A stretch of DNA of 64,000 bases from Bacillus sp. OV166 (GCF_900177675.1 NZ_FXWM01000001.1:3171001-3235000), one strand, 5' to 3'. Shown: positions 33,697 to 42,572, counted from the first letter of the stretch. Program-made: numbers and translations. The notes: a model not told the origin generated them from the letters alone.

Positions 33697-34644
33697 ATGT
33701 ACTATGCACCTTGTTTATATTCAAACCAATGTCAATATAAAAGTCCTTATTATGTTAATGTACCAATGTATAACAATTTAAGACAGCCCAATTACTGGAC
33801 TATTGATGCTAATGGAGTGGGTTTTTTACAATCATCAAAGGGAAGAAATAAAATTCAGTTAAAAGATTATGGACCATCACCATTTGTAGTTAATATCAAT
33901 GAGGCAACAAAGCAAAACAAAACCTTTCGGACTGCTTTATGGACAGGGAAGCATTTGCAAGTCACATTAATGAGTCTTAATGTTGGTGAAGATATTGGTT
34001 TAGAAATTCACCCTGAACTTGACCAATTCTTACGTATTGAACAAGGGCAAGGGCTTGTTCAAATGGGCAAAAGAAAAGACAGTTTAAACTTTGTAAGACA
34101 GCTGTTTGATGATTCTGCCATTATGATACCGGCTGGAACATGGCACAATGTAACCAATACAGGTAATATTCCGTTAAAACTATACTCAATATATGCTCCA
34201 CCACAACATCCATTGGGTTCGGTTCATGTAACTAAAGCAGATGCATTGGCTGAGGAACGTGGTTCTGACTATTGTATGCACTATACTCATCCAACAAAAA
34301 AAAATATAATTAACAAATATCCAAATAGGATTCAAACAAATAATTTAAACAACGTTAAAACAAGCTTTTCTAAAGAGGAAGCAGCAGCAATAGCTTTACT
34401 TTTAGGCATTGACTTTAATAAAAGCAAGTTTGATTTAGATGAGTTTTGGATGGGAGTAAATACTGAGCTTGAACATGGAAAACAATCCAGCCAAACAAAT
34501 GTTACTGGGGATGATCCTATTATTACTGGAAAAATTGCACTGGCTCATCTTAACGAGTTTCCTGATTACTACAAAAGATTAAAGGTACTTGAGGAAGAAG
34601 CAAAAGCATTTGGAACAAATGATTTAATTGAATACCTAAAATGA
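33697..34644 (+). CDS. cupin / DUF5661 fusion protein
   Basis: 315 residues from ATG 33697 (AAGGGG 9 bases upstream; the in-frame ATG 33679 overlaps that site). Cupin domain about 45-190: 'LMSLNVGEDIGLEIHPELDQFLRIEQGQGLVQMG' with His and Glu metal ligands, and 'AIMIPAGTWHNVTNTGN' with the second His. C-terminal DUF5661 about 225-310: FSKEEAAAIALLLGIDFNKS and 'GDDPIITGKIALAHLNEFPDYYKRL'. Sugar-isomerase or oxidase activity is possible but unproven. Confidence 0.8.
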   Translation: MYYAPCLYSNQCQYKSPYYVNVPMYNNLRQPNYWTIDANGVGFLQSSKGRNKIQLKDYGPSPFVVNINEATKQNKTFRTALWTGKHLQVTLMSLNVGEDIGLEIHPELDQFLRIEQGQGLVQMGKRKDSLNFVRQLFDDSAIMIPAGTWHNVTNTGNIPLKLYSIYAPPQHPLGSVHVTKADALAEERGSDYCMHYTHPTKKNIINKYPNRIQTNNLNNVKTSFSKEEAAAIALLLGIDFNKSKFDLDEFWMGVNTELEHGKQSSQTNVTGDDPIITGKIALAHLNEFPDYYKRLKVLEEEAKAFGTNDLIEYLK

Positions 34645-34703
34645 TAAAAATGGGTGTTTCTAATCCAAGTGTGTTTAAGCGAGTTTGTGAAAAATTGTAC
34701 TTA

Positions 34704-34780
34704 AGCTAACGGGTGCTATGTTAAAGACGGGACGGCTGCGGAGATCCCCTTTCTTCTTGTGCTAACGGGGCAGGATAGTT
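34704..34780 (+). repeat. cassette repeat, full copy
   Basis: Left arm AGCTAACGGGTGC behind AAATTGTACTTA; core GGGACGGCTGCGGAGATCCCC; inner GCTAACGGGGCAG; right arm GATAGTTGAACAAG. Confidence 0.85.
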
Positions 34781-35159
34781 GAACAAGGAATTAACCAAAA
34801 TAGGTGGAATTGCGGGAAATTGATAGTAATACAGTCTCAATCTCTCCTTGAAATGGTTAAATAGATTCCTTTAAAAGAAAATTTTACTCAACAAGTATGT
34901 TTGATTAATGACAGTCATTTAATATCCCTCTTTTAGGTGAATTTGAATTAATAAAATAGTATTTGGAAATTTTTATTTGCTATGTATTGGGTGATTTACC
35001 AATTTTAACAAAATGCAAAACCATCCTAAAAAAGGATGGTTAAAGAAAATGGGCAAATTTTATTTTATATCTTAATAAAATTGTACGCTAAATATTACTA
35101 GGAAATTAATACAATATTGATTAGCACCAAAAAGCACCCAAAGGATGACTTATAAGAAA
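34781..35159. other. non-coding stretch
   Basis: AT-rich. The only structure seen is a terminator-like hairpin AACCATCC / GGATGGTT at 35019-35041. No repeat copy and no convincing ORF. Confidence 0.4.
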
Positions 35160-35459
35160 TTAATAAATAAGGTATGGCGGATAATATGGATATGGCGGAT
35201 ATGGATACCAGTAAACATATCTATAAGGACCATATAATGTACTAACCAATAGACCGCCCAATACTCCACCCAGTAATCCTGCTAGAAAGGGGTTTCCAAG
35301 ATAGGGTCTCCAAAAAAATGGAGGTCTCCAGAAAATAGGAGGTCTCCAAAAAAAAGGTCTTAGAAAAGGCGGTCTAATGAAAATTGGTCTCCTTATAATT
35401 CGTTCATCTGTATTTGTTATATCTATTTGTTGTGGCATAACCTGTACTTCTGAATTCAT
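35160..35459 (-). CDS. Arg/Pro/Trp/Phe-rich protein with hydrophobic segment
   Basis: 99 residues from ATG 35459, GAGGAC upstream. The middle holds near-repeats of a seven-residue unit (RPPFFWR, RPPIFWR, RPFFWR type), then a Gly/Leu-rich helix 'GNPFLAGLLGGVLGGLL' and a Tyr/Pro-rich end (YWYPYPPYPYYPPYLIY). Composition recalls spore-coat or exosporium proteins but no family is recognised. Confidence 0.6.
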   Translation of the reverse strand: MNSEVQVMPQQIDITNTDERIIRRPIFIRPPFLRPFFWRPPIFWRPPFFWRPYLGNPFLAGLLGGVLGGLLVSTLYGPYRYVYWYPYPPYPYYPPYLIY

Positions 35460-35738
35460 AAAAACAGTCCTCATTTCTTTTTGCTATTAAGAATATGCGT
35501 TTACCTATCCCGTTTCTTGTGCTTATATCATTGTTTTTAATAATTCCAACCATTAATGTCAAGCCAAGTTTTCAATAAAACAAAGGACCACGCGTTACTT
35601 TTATTGAGGTATTTGGAAACCCTTCAATATCAAAAAAGAGAAAAACATGGGTACCAATTGTTTTCGTTAATCCCAGGGTTATATGTTATAAACTTGTTAC
35701 TATTTGCACATTTTAAAAGGTAAAAGAGGGTGCTTATT

Positions 35739-37241
35739 TTGGGATGGATTTTTGGACTTTATTTATTAAATACTGTTTTTATGATAATTATGGCGATTCG
35801 AGAGGTACGGCGACCAGCAGTGGCTTTAAATTGGATAACCATTAGTTTTATATTCCCTGTAATTGGATTTGGGCTTTATTTAATTACATCAAATCCCATA
35901 CGTATGAAGCGCCGTAAAAAGCCGACTTCTACTTCTAACGAATCAGACACGCTTCCTGATTCCCTTGGCGGTTCAGCTCAGGTGATCGCACAAGCATTGA
36001 AACATTTGACCGTGGATGGATTGAGGACTGGTCATGTACAGGTGCTCATAAATGGGATTAAAACCTATGATATACTAATGGAATCTATACAGAACGCAAA
36101 AAAAACGATTGACCTGGAATATTACATATATAAAGATGACCAAATTGGAAGGCGTATTACGGACTTACTGATTGAACGGTCATTGGACGGTGTGAATATC
36201 CGTTTTATAAGAGACGGTTGGGGGAGCAGAAAATTATCTAAAACTCAGATTTTTCGGATGATGGATGCAGGAATAGAATGTCGGACTATTTTTCCTTTAC
36301 GTCCCCTTTGGATTTTTTCAACTTTGAATAACCGGGATCATTGTAAGATTGTTCTAATCGACGGTAGGGAAGCTTTTACCGGTGGGATTAATATTGGGGA
36401 TGAATATACCGGATTAAAGCCAAATGTAGGACACTGGCGTGACACTCATGTAAGAGTAGTGGGTGAAGCTTCATCTGATTTGAAAATGATCTTCGAAGAC
36501 CATTGGAATATTGCTTCACCAGAACAAATAAATACAAAATCTAGAATGAAAACAAAAACTGGAAAAGATGGTTCCCCCATCACTCCTACAACCAGCTTAT
36601 CAAACCCATTTACCATGTTGACAGAATGGAGCACCGAGTTGGGGACTATTGAAGAAACAAACGCGAATGAAGTTCCGACCAATGGGATGCACCAAGCCTA
36701 TGTACAGACAGTGGAAGGCAATCCTGGTATTCCTACGCCAGTTATTAGGCAGGCTTACTTTATCGGGATAACACAAGCCACAAAGACCGTTGATATCACC
36801 ACACCCTACTTTGTACCAGATCAAGATATTATTATGGGACTTAAGACAGCAGTTGAACGTGGAGTACGTGTAAGACTGATGGTTCCTCGTCAAGGGGATC
36901 AAAAAATCGTAGAACATGCAAGTTTTACTTATTACGGAGAGTTGTTGGAAGCAGGGGTTCATATCTACCTATATAACAAAGGCATGCTGCACGCGAAGTC
37001 GATGGTTATTGATGGGGAAGTAGCGGAAGTAGGAGCAGCAAACTATGATATGAGAAGTTTTCGCTTAAATTACGAAGTTTGTGTATTTTTTTACAGTAAA
37101 GACGTGGCAAAAGACCTTACAGAACAATTTGAGCGGGACCTACATGATTCTGTCTCTTTACAAATGGAGGATATATGTCAGCGCTCTCCTTTACAGAGGT
37201 TAATGCAGCAGGGTGCTCGTCTCCTTTTTCCGTTGTTGTAG
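35739..37241 (+). CDS. cls: cardiolipin synthase
   Basis: About 500 residues. TTG 35739 is preferred because AAGAGGG is 9 bases upstream; GTG 35730 overlaps the site. Two N-terminal helices, a basic linker (MKRRKKP), then two phospholipase-D modules with HKD motifs HCKIVLIDGREAFTGG and HAKSMVIDGEVAEVGAAN. It condenses phosphatidylglycerol into cardiolipin at the membrane. No repeat precedes it, so it may be part of the stable chromosome. Confidence 0.9.
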   Translation: MGWIFGLYLLNTVFMIIMAIREVRRPAVALNWITISFIFPVIGFGLYLITSNPIRMKRRKKPTSTSNESDTLPDSLGGSAQVIAQALKHLTVDGLRTGHVQVLINGIKTYDILMESIQNAKKTIDLEYYIYKDDQIGRRITDLLIERSLDGVNIRFIRDGWGSRKLSKTQIFRMMDAGIECRTIFPLRPLWIFSTLNNRDHCKIVLIDGREAFTGGINIGDEYTGLKPNVGHWRDTHVRVVGEASSDLKMIFEDHWNIASPEQINTKSRMKTKTGKDGSPITPTTSLSNPFTMLTEWSTELGTIEETNANEVPTNGMHQAYVQTVEGNPGIPTPVIRQAYFIGITQATKTVDITTPYFVPDQDIIMGLKTAVERGVRVRLMVPRQGDQKIVEHASFTYYGELLEAGVHIYLYNKGMLHAKSMVIDGEVAEVGAANYDMRSFRLNYEVCVFFYSKDVAKDLTEQFERDLHDSVSLQMEDICQRSPLQRLMQQGARLLFPLL

Positions 37242-37339
37242 CCATTAACATAGTATCAAATTTGGGAATACAGAATTGGAAGAGAGATTACTGGTTTATT
37301 TTTAAGTTGTTATATAATAATTGTGAAAGGTTTCACTTA

Positions 37340-37797
37340 AACTCCCATGAAAATAAAAAATGAAAAAAGGGCATGAAAAAATAGACCCAGAAAAACCAGT
37401 TTTTAAAAAAAGCTGAGCCACTTGAAGAAAGAGTATAAGGTTAGCTGGTAAAACGAAATAGTAAGACCTTTCTATTTAAAATAAAATCAGGAAAGCTGGC
37501 GCAACAACCAGAAAAAGGATTAATCTCCCATAAGTGCTACCCCTAAATGGGCGCGACAGTCGGTGGTACACCGTTGTCGTTGGAGTCAGACTAACGGATG
37601 GGCTCAAAGGCACCATAGTTCAAAGACCTTCTTCGCCAGCATTAAAACAGTATAGACTGCCTGATCCATTTTCATTCTCTGTTGTGAAGCGATGATTTTT
37701 GCGCTTCATGGATGGCTAACGGGTGCTATAGTTGAAGATCCAGCTGCCAAAAATTCTTGGTGGCTTATTCTTATTCAGCTAATAGGGCAGGTTAGTT
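37340..37797 (+). repeat. cassette repeat split by a long nested element
   Basis: Left AACT 37340-37343 behind GGTTTCACTTA; insertion 37344-37717; then AACGGGTGC, core CAGCTGCCA..TGGTGGCT, inner AGCTAATAGGGCAG, right arm GTTAGTTG. Confidence 0.8.
37344..37717 (+). mobile_element. nested 374-bp element, long type (copy 1)
   Basis: Shares both ends with the short type (CCATGAAAATA; hairpin GAAGCG/CGCTTC then ATGGATGGCT) and has an internal structured region about 37500-37640. There GAGTCAGACTAACGG followed by CACCATAGTT can form a P7-like pairing (GACTA with TAGTT) as in group I introns. No ORF. About 90 percent like 49403-49772 by eye. IStron-derived element is my best reading. Confidence 0.6.
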
Positions 37798-37875
37798 GTA
37801 GAAGAAAATGGTAAAAAATAGGTTGTCTAATTTAATATCACAGTATAGAATTGAGAAAATTTAAAATGTTAAAAC

Positions 37876-38100
37876 ATAATGACTGGGAGTATTAAGGAAT
37901 GTTTATTGAGTAGAGAACTGTCGGTTGGTGAAAGACAGTCGATAAATTCCCCAACTCGCCCACGAGTGGTAAGACTGATATGTAGGTCTTAACGGTTGAC
38001 ATCCGTAATCAGTTATAAAGTGGATTTGTATTAGCAAATCAACAAGAGTGGTACCACGAAGGTAAAGCCTATCGTCTCTTATGAGATGTAGGCTTTTTAT
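37876..38100 (+). promoter_or_regulatory. T-box leader upstream of the second PPOX-family gene
   Basis: Same plan as 18145-18375: TAGAGAAC, GGTTGGTGAAA (37923), T-box AGAGTGGTACCACGA (38045-38059) and terminator AGCCTATC..GATGTAGGCT with T5. The 3' side of the specifier loop reads TTCCCC (37947-37952) instead of GTCTCC, so the two leaders may sense different tRNAs. Confidence 0.85.
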
Positions 38101-38122
38101 TTTGAACAAGGAGGAATATTTT

Positions 38123-38674
38123 ATGGGAACAGTTTATTCATCAATACTTCCAATTCACGAAGAATTTATTAGGAAGCAACGAATTTTTTTTGTTGGTTCA
38201 GCACCTCTATCAGCAGACGGTCATGTCAACATTTCCCCAAAAGGTCATGATGTACTGCGTATTTTTTCACCTACGGAGGTCGCTTATTTAGATTTAGCTG
38301 GTAGTGGAAATGAAACAAGTGCACATCTAAAAGAAAACGGTAGAATTACTTTTATGTTCTTAGCTTTTGAAGGTCCTCCTGAAATATTACGTCTTTATGG
38401 AAGTGGTAAAGTAGTATTACCAGGTACACCTGAATGGGATGACATGGCTAATCATTTTGAAATCCTACCTGGTGCAAGGCAAATTATTTATGCAAAGATC
38501 GAAACAGTAAAAACATCTTGTGGATTTAGTGTACCATTTTATTCATACATTGGAGAACGAGATACTCTTAAACAGTGGGCTACCAATAAAAGCGAAACAG
38601 AGTTAGAAGAATATCGTAAAAAGAAAAATTCTATAAGTATGGATGGGATAGTTACACCAATAGGAGAAAGTTAG
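38123..38674 (+). CDS. pyridoxamine 5'-phosphate oxidase-family flavoprotein (copy 2)
   Basis: 183 residues from ATG 38123, with AAGGAGG upstream; the upstream in-frame extension runs through the leader terminator and is not real. About 85 percent identical to the 18407 product by eye (MGTVYSSILP, DGHVNISPKGHDV, EYRKKKNSISMDGIVTPIG). FMN-binding split barrel; substrate unknown. Same T-box arrangement as copy 1, and both lie between cassette repeats. Confidence 0.85.
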   Translation: MGTVYSSILPIHEEFIRKQRIFFVGSAPLSADGHVNISPKGHDVLRIFSPTEVAYLDLAGSGNETSAHLKENGRITFMFLAFEGPPEILRLYGSGKVVLPGTPEWDDMANHFEILPGARQIIYAKIETVKTSCGFSVPFYSYIGERDTLKQWATNKSETELEEYRKKKNSISMDGIVTPIGES

Positions 38675-38707
38675 CTACCTTTAATAAAGTGTAAATAGTT
38701 CTTATTG

Positions 38708-38785
38708 AACTAACGGGTGCGAAGTTGAAGAATGGGGTTGCTGCGGCGATCCTTTTTGTTATTGAGCTAACGAAGCGGGTTTGTT
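38708..38785 (+). repeat. cassette repeat, full copy
   Basis: Left arm AACTAACGGGTGC; core GGGGTTGCTGCGGCGATCC with T-run; inner AGCTAACGAAGCGG; right arm GTTTGTTGAA. Confidence 0.85.
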
Positions 38786-38800
38786 GAAAAACAATAATAA

Positions 38801-38829
38801 AAACCAACCCAATATAGGATGGTTTTCAG
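38801..38829 (-). terminator. terminator of the DUF3231 gene
   Basis: AAAACCAACC pairs with GGATGGTTTT around a short loop. Confidence 0.6.
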
Positions 38830-38839
38830 TGAAACTTTA

Positions 38840-39829
38840 TCAATTAGATAATTCTCTACGATCAACCGAATGCGGTGGTTTCTCGAACCATTCATTAGCA
38901 ATCATGATTTCCGCACAGTCTTCCGCGAGTTTGATATCATTTTTAATTGCAGAAGCATATCTGAGTCCTAGATCGCGCCGCATGGAACCGGACAAGGCAG
39001 TTCCATAATATGCCATGGCAGATTGAATAAGAAAGGCACAATGGAAAATCATTAATTTATCGGAAAAAGGTGCTGTCTCGGAATCGGTGATATGGGTATC
39101 CCAGGAAATCGACGAACTGATAAAGTCCTCATGCAGGATTGAACGAAAAATCGAAAGATGCTCTTCTGTCTGTTCCACCACCCGTTGGAAAAATGTCCGA
39201 ATTTCTTTCGACTCAGCAGTTTGGCTAAAACCTAAGATTAAATCTTTTGCGAGTGTACTCTTCTGTAAATTAAAATAAAGACTGCTGATTTCAATAACGT
39301 TCAAGGGTCGATGGTCCCCTAACCAACCGGCAAGAAAACTTTGTTTTTTAGCAAATTCCGCTTCTTCTGGCAAGGAGATGGTAGGAACCCGATCCGATAG
39401 TCCCTTAGATTTTAACATGTCTAAGGTCGTATCATATATCTCAGAAGCGCCTTTGAATGCTTCTAAATAAAATCTTCGTACGTCCAGCCTGTGAGATATG
39501 GTCATTCCGAGTGAATAAGCGGTTAATCCATGGGTAGTCATTCCGTGAAGATAAAACAGCCAAAATTCATCAGAAAATAAGCGAGGAGCATCAAGATGGA
39601 CATCTTTCTCCGTAAATCCATGCGGAATCGGAAACTGTTCTTTTTGAAAAATCTCAGTGATCATTTGAAGGAGATGATTGGACAGTTGTTGTGCTTTTTC
39701 AAAAATGGAATAGATGTCGGAATCCATAATGGTTTTTAAAGCATAGGAATTAACGCACCGTGCCATCGTGTTGGTGAGATAGGGGGTCCAAAGATTCGAT
39801 ACATCCAGTTCTACGATTTTTTTAATCAT
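38840..39829 (-). CDS. DUF3231 family protein
   Basis: 329 residues, GGAGGC upstream. Two tandem ferritin-like helical modules, the usual DUF3231 plan: first half 'LWTPYLTNTMARCVNSYAL..LSNHLLQMITEIFQKEQFPIPHGFTEKDV', second half 'AGWLGDHRPLNVIEISSLYFNLQKSTLAKDLILGFSQTAESKEIRTFF' with acidic and His residues spaced for metals. Common in Bacillus; function unknown, possibly spore- or stress-related. Confidence 0.85.
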   Translation of the reverse strand: MIKKIVELDVSNLWTPYLTNTMARCVNSYALKTIMDSDIYSIFEKAQQLSNHLLQMITEIFQKEQFPIPHGFTEKDVHLDAPRLFSDEFWLFYLHGMTTHGLTAYSLGMTISHRLDVRRFYLEAFKGASEIYDTTLDMLKSKGLSDRVPTISLPEEAEFAKKQSFLAGWLGDHRPLNVIEISSLYFNLQKSTLAKDLILGFSQTAESKEIRTFFQRVVEQTEEHLSIFRSILHEDFISSSISWDTHITDSETAPFSDKLMIFHCAFLIQSAMAYYGTALSGSMRRDLGLRYASAIKNDIKLAEDCAEIMIANEWFEKPPHSVDRRELSN

Positions 39830-40290
39830 TGCTATGCCTCCAAAATAATTTTTTTAACCCTATCAAAGCCATGATAAAAACCAATTTATTTTGCACTTTT
39901 TTATTAGCTTTTATAGGTATTAATTTACGGCTACTTGCTTTATTGACAGGACATATTGTACACAATTATGTGAAGTAATATACTTAAACAAACGGGTGCT
40001 TTAGTTGATCAAGGGAGTTAAACCCCCATAAAGAAGAGAACTCGCCAATACTGTGGCGAGTTTTGCTTTTATGTACATCAATTGCTATGTCAAAATGAAT
40101 GTCATTCCACTTATAGTTCCAAGAAAGTAACCTTAAAAAGAACTTAATAAAGTATAAATTAATAACTTTTTTCTCTAGCTATTTATGTCAAGACCTTATT
40201 CAACATCATAACAAATCTAATGGTGGATAATTAATCCTAAGAACATCATAAAAAAATGCTTAGCATATTACCAAGCATTTTTTATTCACC
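39830..40290. other. intergenic stretch with two terminators and a left arm
   Basis: Contains a left arm AACAAACGGGTGC at 39987 without core or right arm, a terminator AACTCGCCA/TGGCGAGTT at 40039-40061, and the terminator of the next minus gene (AAAAAATGCTT/AAGCATTTTTT, 40251-40283). Nothing else seen. Confidence 0.6.
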
Positions 40291-40776
40291 TTATTTGGCT
40301 TTAGGGAATACTCTACGAATTGTTTCAGTAAACTCATTAAAGAAACCTGAGATTGGTCTACCATTACGAATATCAGAGGCATATTTGTTCATGCGATCAT
40401 AAAAGTCAGGGTTTTCCGATACATATACATTATCAATATCTCGATCAGTGGATTTCACTCTTTGTGAAATCTTATGTTCAATACTATTAGTATCCTCATT
40501 TTGGGATGTAGGTGAGAGCTTTACGGCTACGTATGCATTATTTTCTGTAACAATGACATTTGCCGTGTCCACTTCTTTCAGGTCGGTTACTTTTTTAGCA
40601 GCATCATCAGCAACTCTCATTCTGGAATCATTATTGTCCCTGACGTTGTCGATGTTGTTCCTTGTTACATTTTGATCACGATTTACAAGATCATTTTTAT
40701 TTACGTTATATCTGGCACACCCTGTTAATTCAAGGCTAAATATAAGGATTGCAATTAAGATTAGGCTCTTTTTCAT
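40291..40776 (-). CDS. YhcN/YlaJ-type sporulation lipoprotein
   Basis: 161 residues, GGAGGGAA upstream. Signal peptide with lipobox LTGC (Cys about 19), then an Asn/Asp-rich linker (RDQNVTRNNIDNVRDNND) and the YhcN/YlaJ domain: 'RVADDAAKKVTDLKEVDTANVIVTENNAYVAVKL' and 'RVKSTDRDIDNVYVSENPDFYDRMNKYASDI'. Relatives locate to forespore membranes and affect spore germination or outgrowth. A good indicator that the host forms endospores. Confidence 0.85.
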   Translation of the reverse strand: MKKSLILIAILIFSLELTGCARYNVNKNDLVNRDQNVTRNNIDNVRDNNDSRMRVADDAAKKVTDLKEVDTANVIVTENNAYVAVKLSPTSQNEDTNSIEHKISQRVKSTDRDIDNVYVSENPDFYDRMNKYASDIRNGRPISGFFNEFTETIRRVFPKAK

Positions 40777-40876
40777 GGTGTATTCCCTCCGTGAATTTAA
40801 TTAACAAGATTAAGTTCTCCATTTCCTTTAAAGATTAGTCATATGATGGTTTAGTTATTCAAATAATTTATTTACT

Positions 40877-41080
40877 TTGAATTGGTGGATAAGAACCCTT
40901 GTAGTGCTTTCCATTTTTTATACTTATTACTCGGTTAAGGTGAGTACATTATTTAAGAGAACTGAAGAGGTGAAGAAGGGATTGAAAAGAACGTATTTAA
41001 AGGATCGGGTGCAAGAGTTAAACAAAGGAGTTGTTGCGGCAGCTCCTTTTCTTATTAAGCTAACGTGGCAGGTTAGTTGA
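40877..41080 (+). CDS. small membrane protein running into a repeat (doubtful)
   Basis: A TTG frame of 67 codons with one helix (WWIRTLVVLSIFYTYYS) and a charged segment (KRTEEVKKGLKRTYLKDR). Its last 25 codons are encoded by the cassette repeat at 41000, so a gene end was probably replaced by the repeat. No clear ribosome site. Confidence 0.35.
   Translation: MNWWIRTLVVLSIFYTYYSVKVSTLFKRTEEVKKGLKRTYLKDRVQELNKGVVAAAPFLIKLTWQVS
41000..41078 (+). repeat. cassette repeat, full copy
   Basis: Left arm AAGGATCGGGTGCAAGAG; core GGAGTTGTTGCGGCAGCTCC; inner AGCTAACGTGGCAG; right arm GTTAGTTGAAG. Confidence 0.8.
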
Positions 41081-41134
41081 AGTAAAATATGCTAAAATTA
41101 AAACAAATTATTTAGTGAACGGTGGAGTAAAAAA

Positions 41135-41605
41135 ATGCTGAACTTGTCGGGGAAGGTGGCTGTATATCAACTTGGATTGGGAATAGGGTATTTTAAACTT
41201 CCTAAAGTAGTTGAATGGGTTGATTTAATGATATTACAATTGGACTCTTCTGAAATTCCTAATCAATTGTACGAAGTTTCGTTATCGAGTAATAAAAAGA
41301 TCGATGACGTTATCAGCCTTTTAAATGAAATAACAAGAGGAAATCACATAGAAACTGCATCAAAAGTTATATTAGGTCTTCTGTACAAATCATTTGAGAA
41401 AAAAGAAATCGAAATTCATCATGTGGTTACTTTGATGTATAGATTAGCTTGGGAACGAAATATTGAAGATGAAATATTTTCAAAAATAAATGGATTAGAC
41501 GCAGACTATGAAATGGCTGTGGATGGATATGAAGATATGCAAAGTGTGAAAAAAGAAATACAGGAATTTTTAGGGACATATGAAATGTACGGTGAGTTAA
41601 TATAG
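41135..41605 (+). CDS. uncharacterised soluble protein
   Basis: 156 residues with GGTGGAG upstream. Mixed alpha-beta, acidic: 'LGIGYFKLPKVVEWVDLMILQLDSSEIPNQLYEVSLSSNKKIDDVISLLNEI', 'VVTLMYRLAWERNIEDEIFSKINGLDADYEMAVDGYED'. The pattern of a single acidic soluble protein in a cassette again recalls immunity proteins, but I do not recognise a family. Confidence 0.6.
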   Translation: MLNLSGKVAVYQLGLGIGYFKLPKVVEWVDLMILQLDSSEIPNQLYEVSLSSNKKIDDVISLLNEITRGNHIETASKVILGLLYKSFEKKEIEIHHVVTLMYRLAWERNIEDEIFSKINGLDADYEMAVDGYEDMQSVKKEIQEFLGTYEMYGELI

Positions 41606-41614
41606 TGCTTGTTC

Positions 41615-41684
41615 AACTAACGGGTGCTTTACTTCAATAAAGAGTAAGGCTTTTTTCTTGTTCAACTAAAGGAGTAGTTTAGTG
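41615..41684 (+). repeat. cassette repeat, hairpin core
   Basis: Left arm AACTAACGGGTGC; core GCTTTACTTC..GAGTAAGGC with T-run; inner AACTAAAGGAGTA; right arm GTTTAGTGGAAG. Confidence 0.85.
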
Positions 41685-41818
41685 GAAGAGTCCTGTTTGA
41701 TCTTTGATCAGCAATCGGGCCATATTGTTGAGGATTTAGTTTCGCATTAATAGTGGGCAACCGTATCATAAGTAAATGTGAGGTTTTTATATAAAAAAAT
41801 ATATATATCCAAGAAAAA

Positions 41819-41848
41819 AGCTCATTAGCCTAATCGGTAATGGGCTTT
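41819..41848 (-). terminator. terminator between the array and the TetR gene
   Basis: AGCTCATTA pairs with TAATGGGCT, T-runs on both strands. Confidence 0.7.
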
Positions 41849-41909
41849 TTAGCTGGGAGGAAGCACTGAAGATTTTTTCTATGAATGAGTGATTGGTGCG
41901 ATAGATATG

Positions 41910-42515
41910 TTATTCTCTAATATACTCAAAAGAGTAAATATGCGTTTTCGTTAGCTCAATCACTTCTTGGATAAATTCATCTTGGGTTTCTTTGAAATCA
42001 TTTGTAATCCAATTCAGAAGCAGTCCGTAAAAGCCATAGGCTGTATAACGTTTAAAATAATCCATGTTGACTGGGATGTTGTTGATCGTTTCAAATATAA
42101 ACTGTTCTTGATAAATTTTTAAGATGGTTTGAGGGAATCTAGTATGTAATTCTGGTAATGTGTCTTCGTATTTAATCAGCTCAAAAAAATTTCGGTGTCC
42201 ATATATGTAGGAAATAATATTAAAGGAAGGTGCATTTAGCTTTGCTGAATATACTTTATGTCCAGGTACATAGGGTTTTCCTACTGAATCTTCTAACCCT
42301 TGAAGCATGGAGTCGAGTAAATCTTTAGCAAGTTCAATTTTATCTTGGTAATGAACATAAAAGGTACTACGATTATAAGCAGCATAGCTTACAATGTCTT
42401 TTATTGAAACAGAATGGTAACCTTTCTCCTTTATAAGTTCGATTAGTGCTAACTTTAAATGTTCTTTTGTACGATTTCTACGTTGCGATGTCATGCTTTG
42501 TTGATCATTCATCAA
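41910..42515 (-). CDS. TetR-family repressor
   Basis: 201 residues, GGGAGGATTC upstream. N-terminal helix-turn-helix: 'TKEHLKLALIELIKEKGYHSVSIKDIVSYAAYNRSTFYVHYQDKIELAKDLL', the TetR signature with the recognition helix at about 43-52. The C-terminal ligand domain matches the TetR_C_7 style ('RNFFELIKYEDTLPELHTRFPQTILKIYQEQF'). Divergent from an SDR gene, with an obvious inverted repeat between them, so it probably represses both. Confidence 0.9.
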   Translation of the reverse strand: MMNDQQSMTSQRRNRTKEHLKLALIELIKEKGYHSVSIKDIVSYAAYNRSTFYVHYQDKIELAKDLLDSMLQGLEDSVGKPYVPGHKVYSAKLNAPSFNIISYIYGHRNFFELIKYEDTLPELHTRFPQTILKIYQEQFIFETINNIPVNMDYFKRYTAYGFYGLLLNWITNDFKETQDEFIQEVIELTKTHIYSFEYIRE

Positions 42516-42547
42516 AAGAATCCTCCCGAAAATAGACAGTGTAGTTC

Positions 42548-42572
42548 TAAGTGTCTACTCATTAGACACTTA
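42548..42572. promoter_or_regulatory. probable TetR operator
   Basis: Perfect inverted repeat TAAGTGTCT - 7 bases - AGACACTTA just upstream of the TetR gene start and within the divergent region. Confidence 0.75.
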
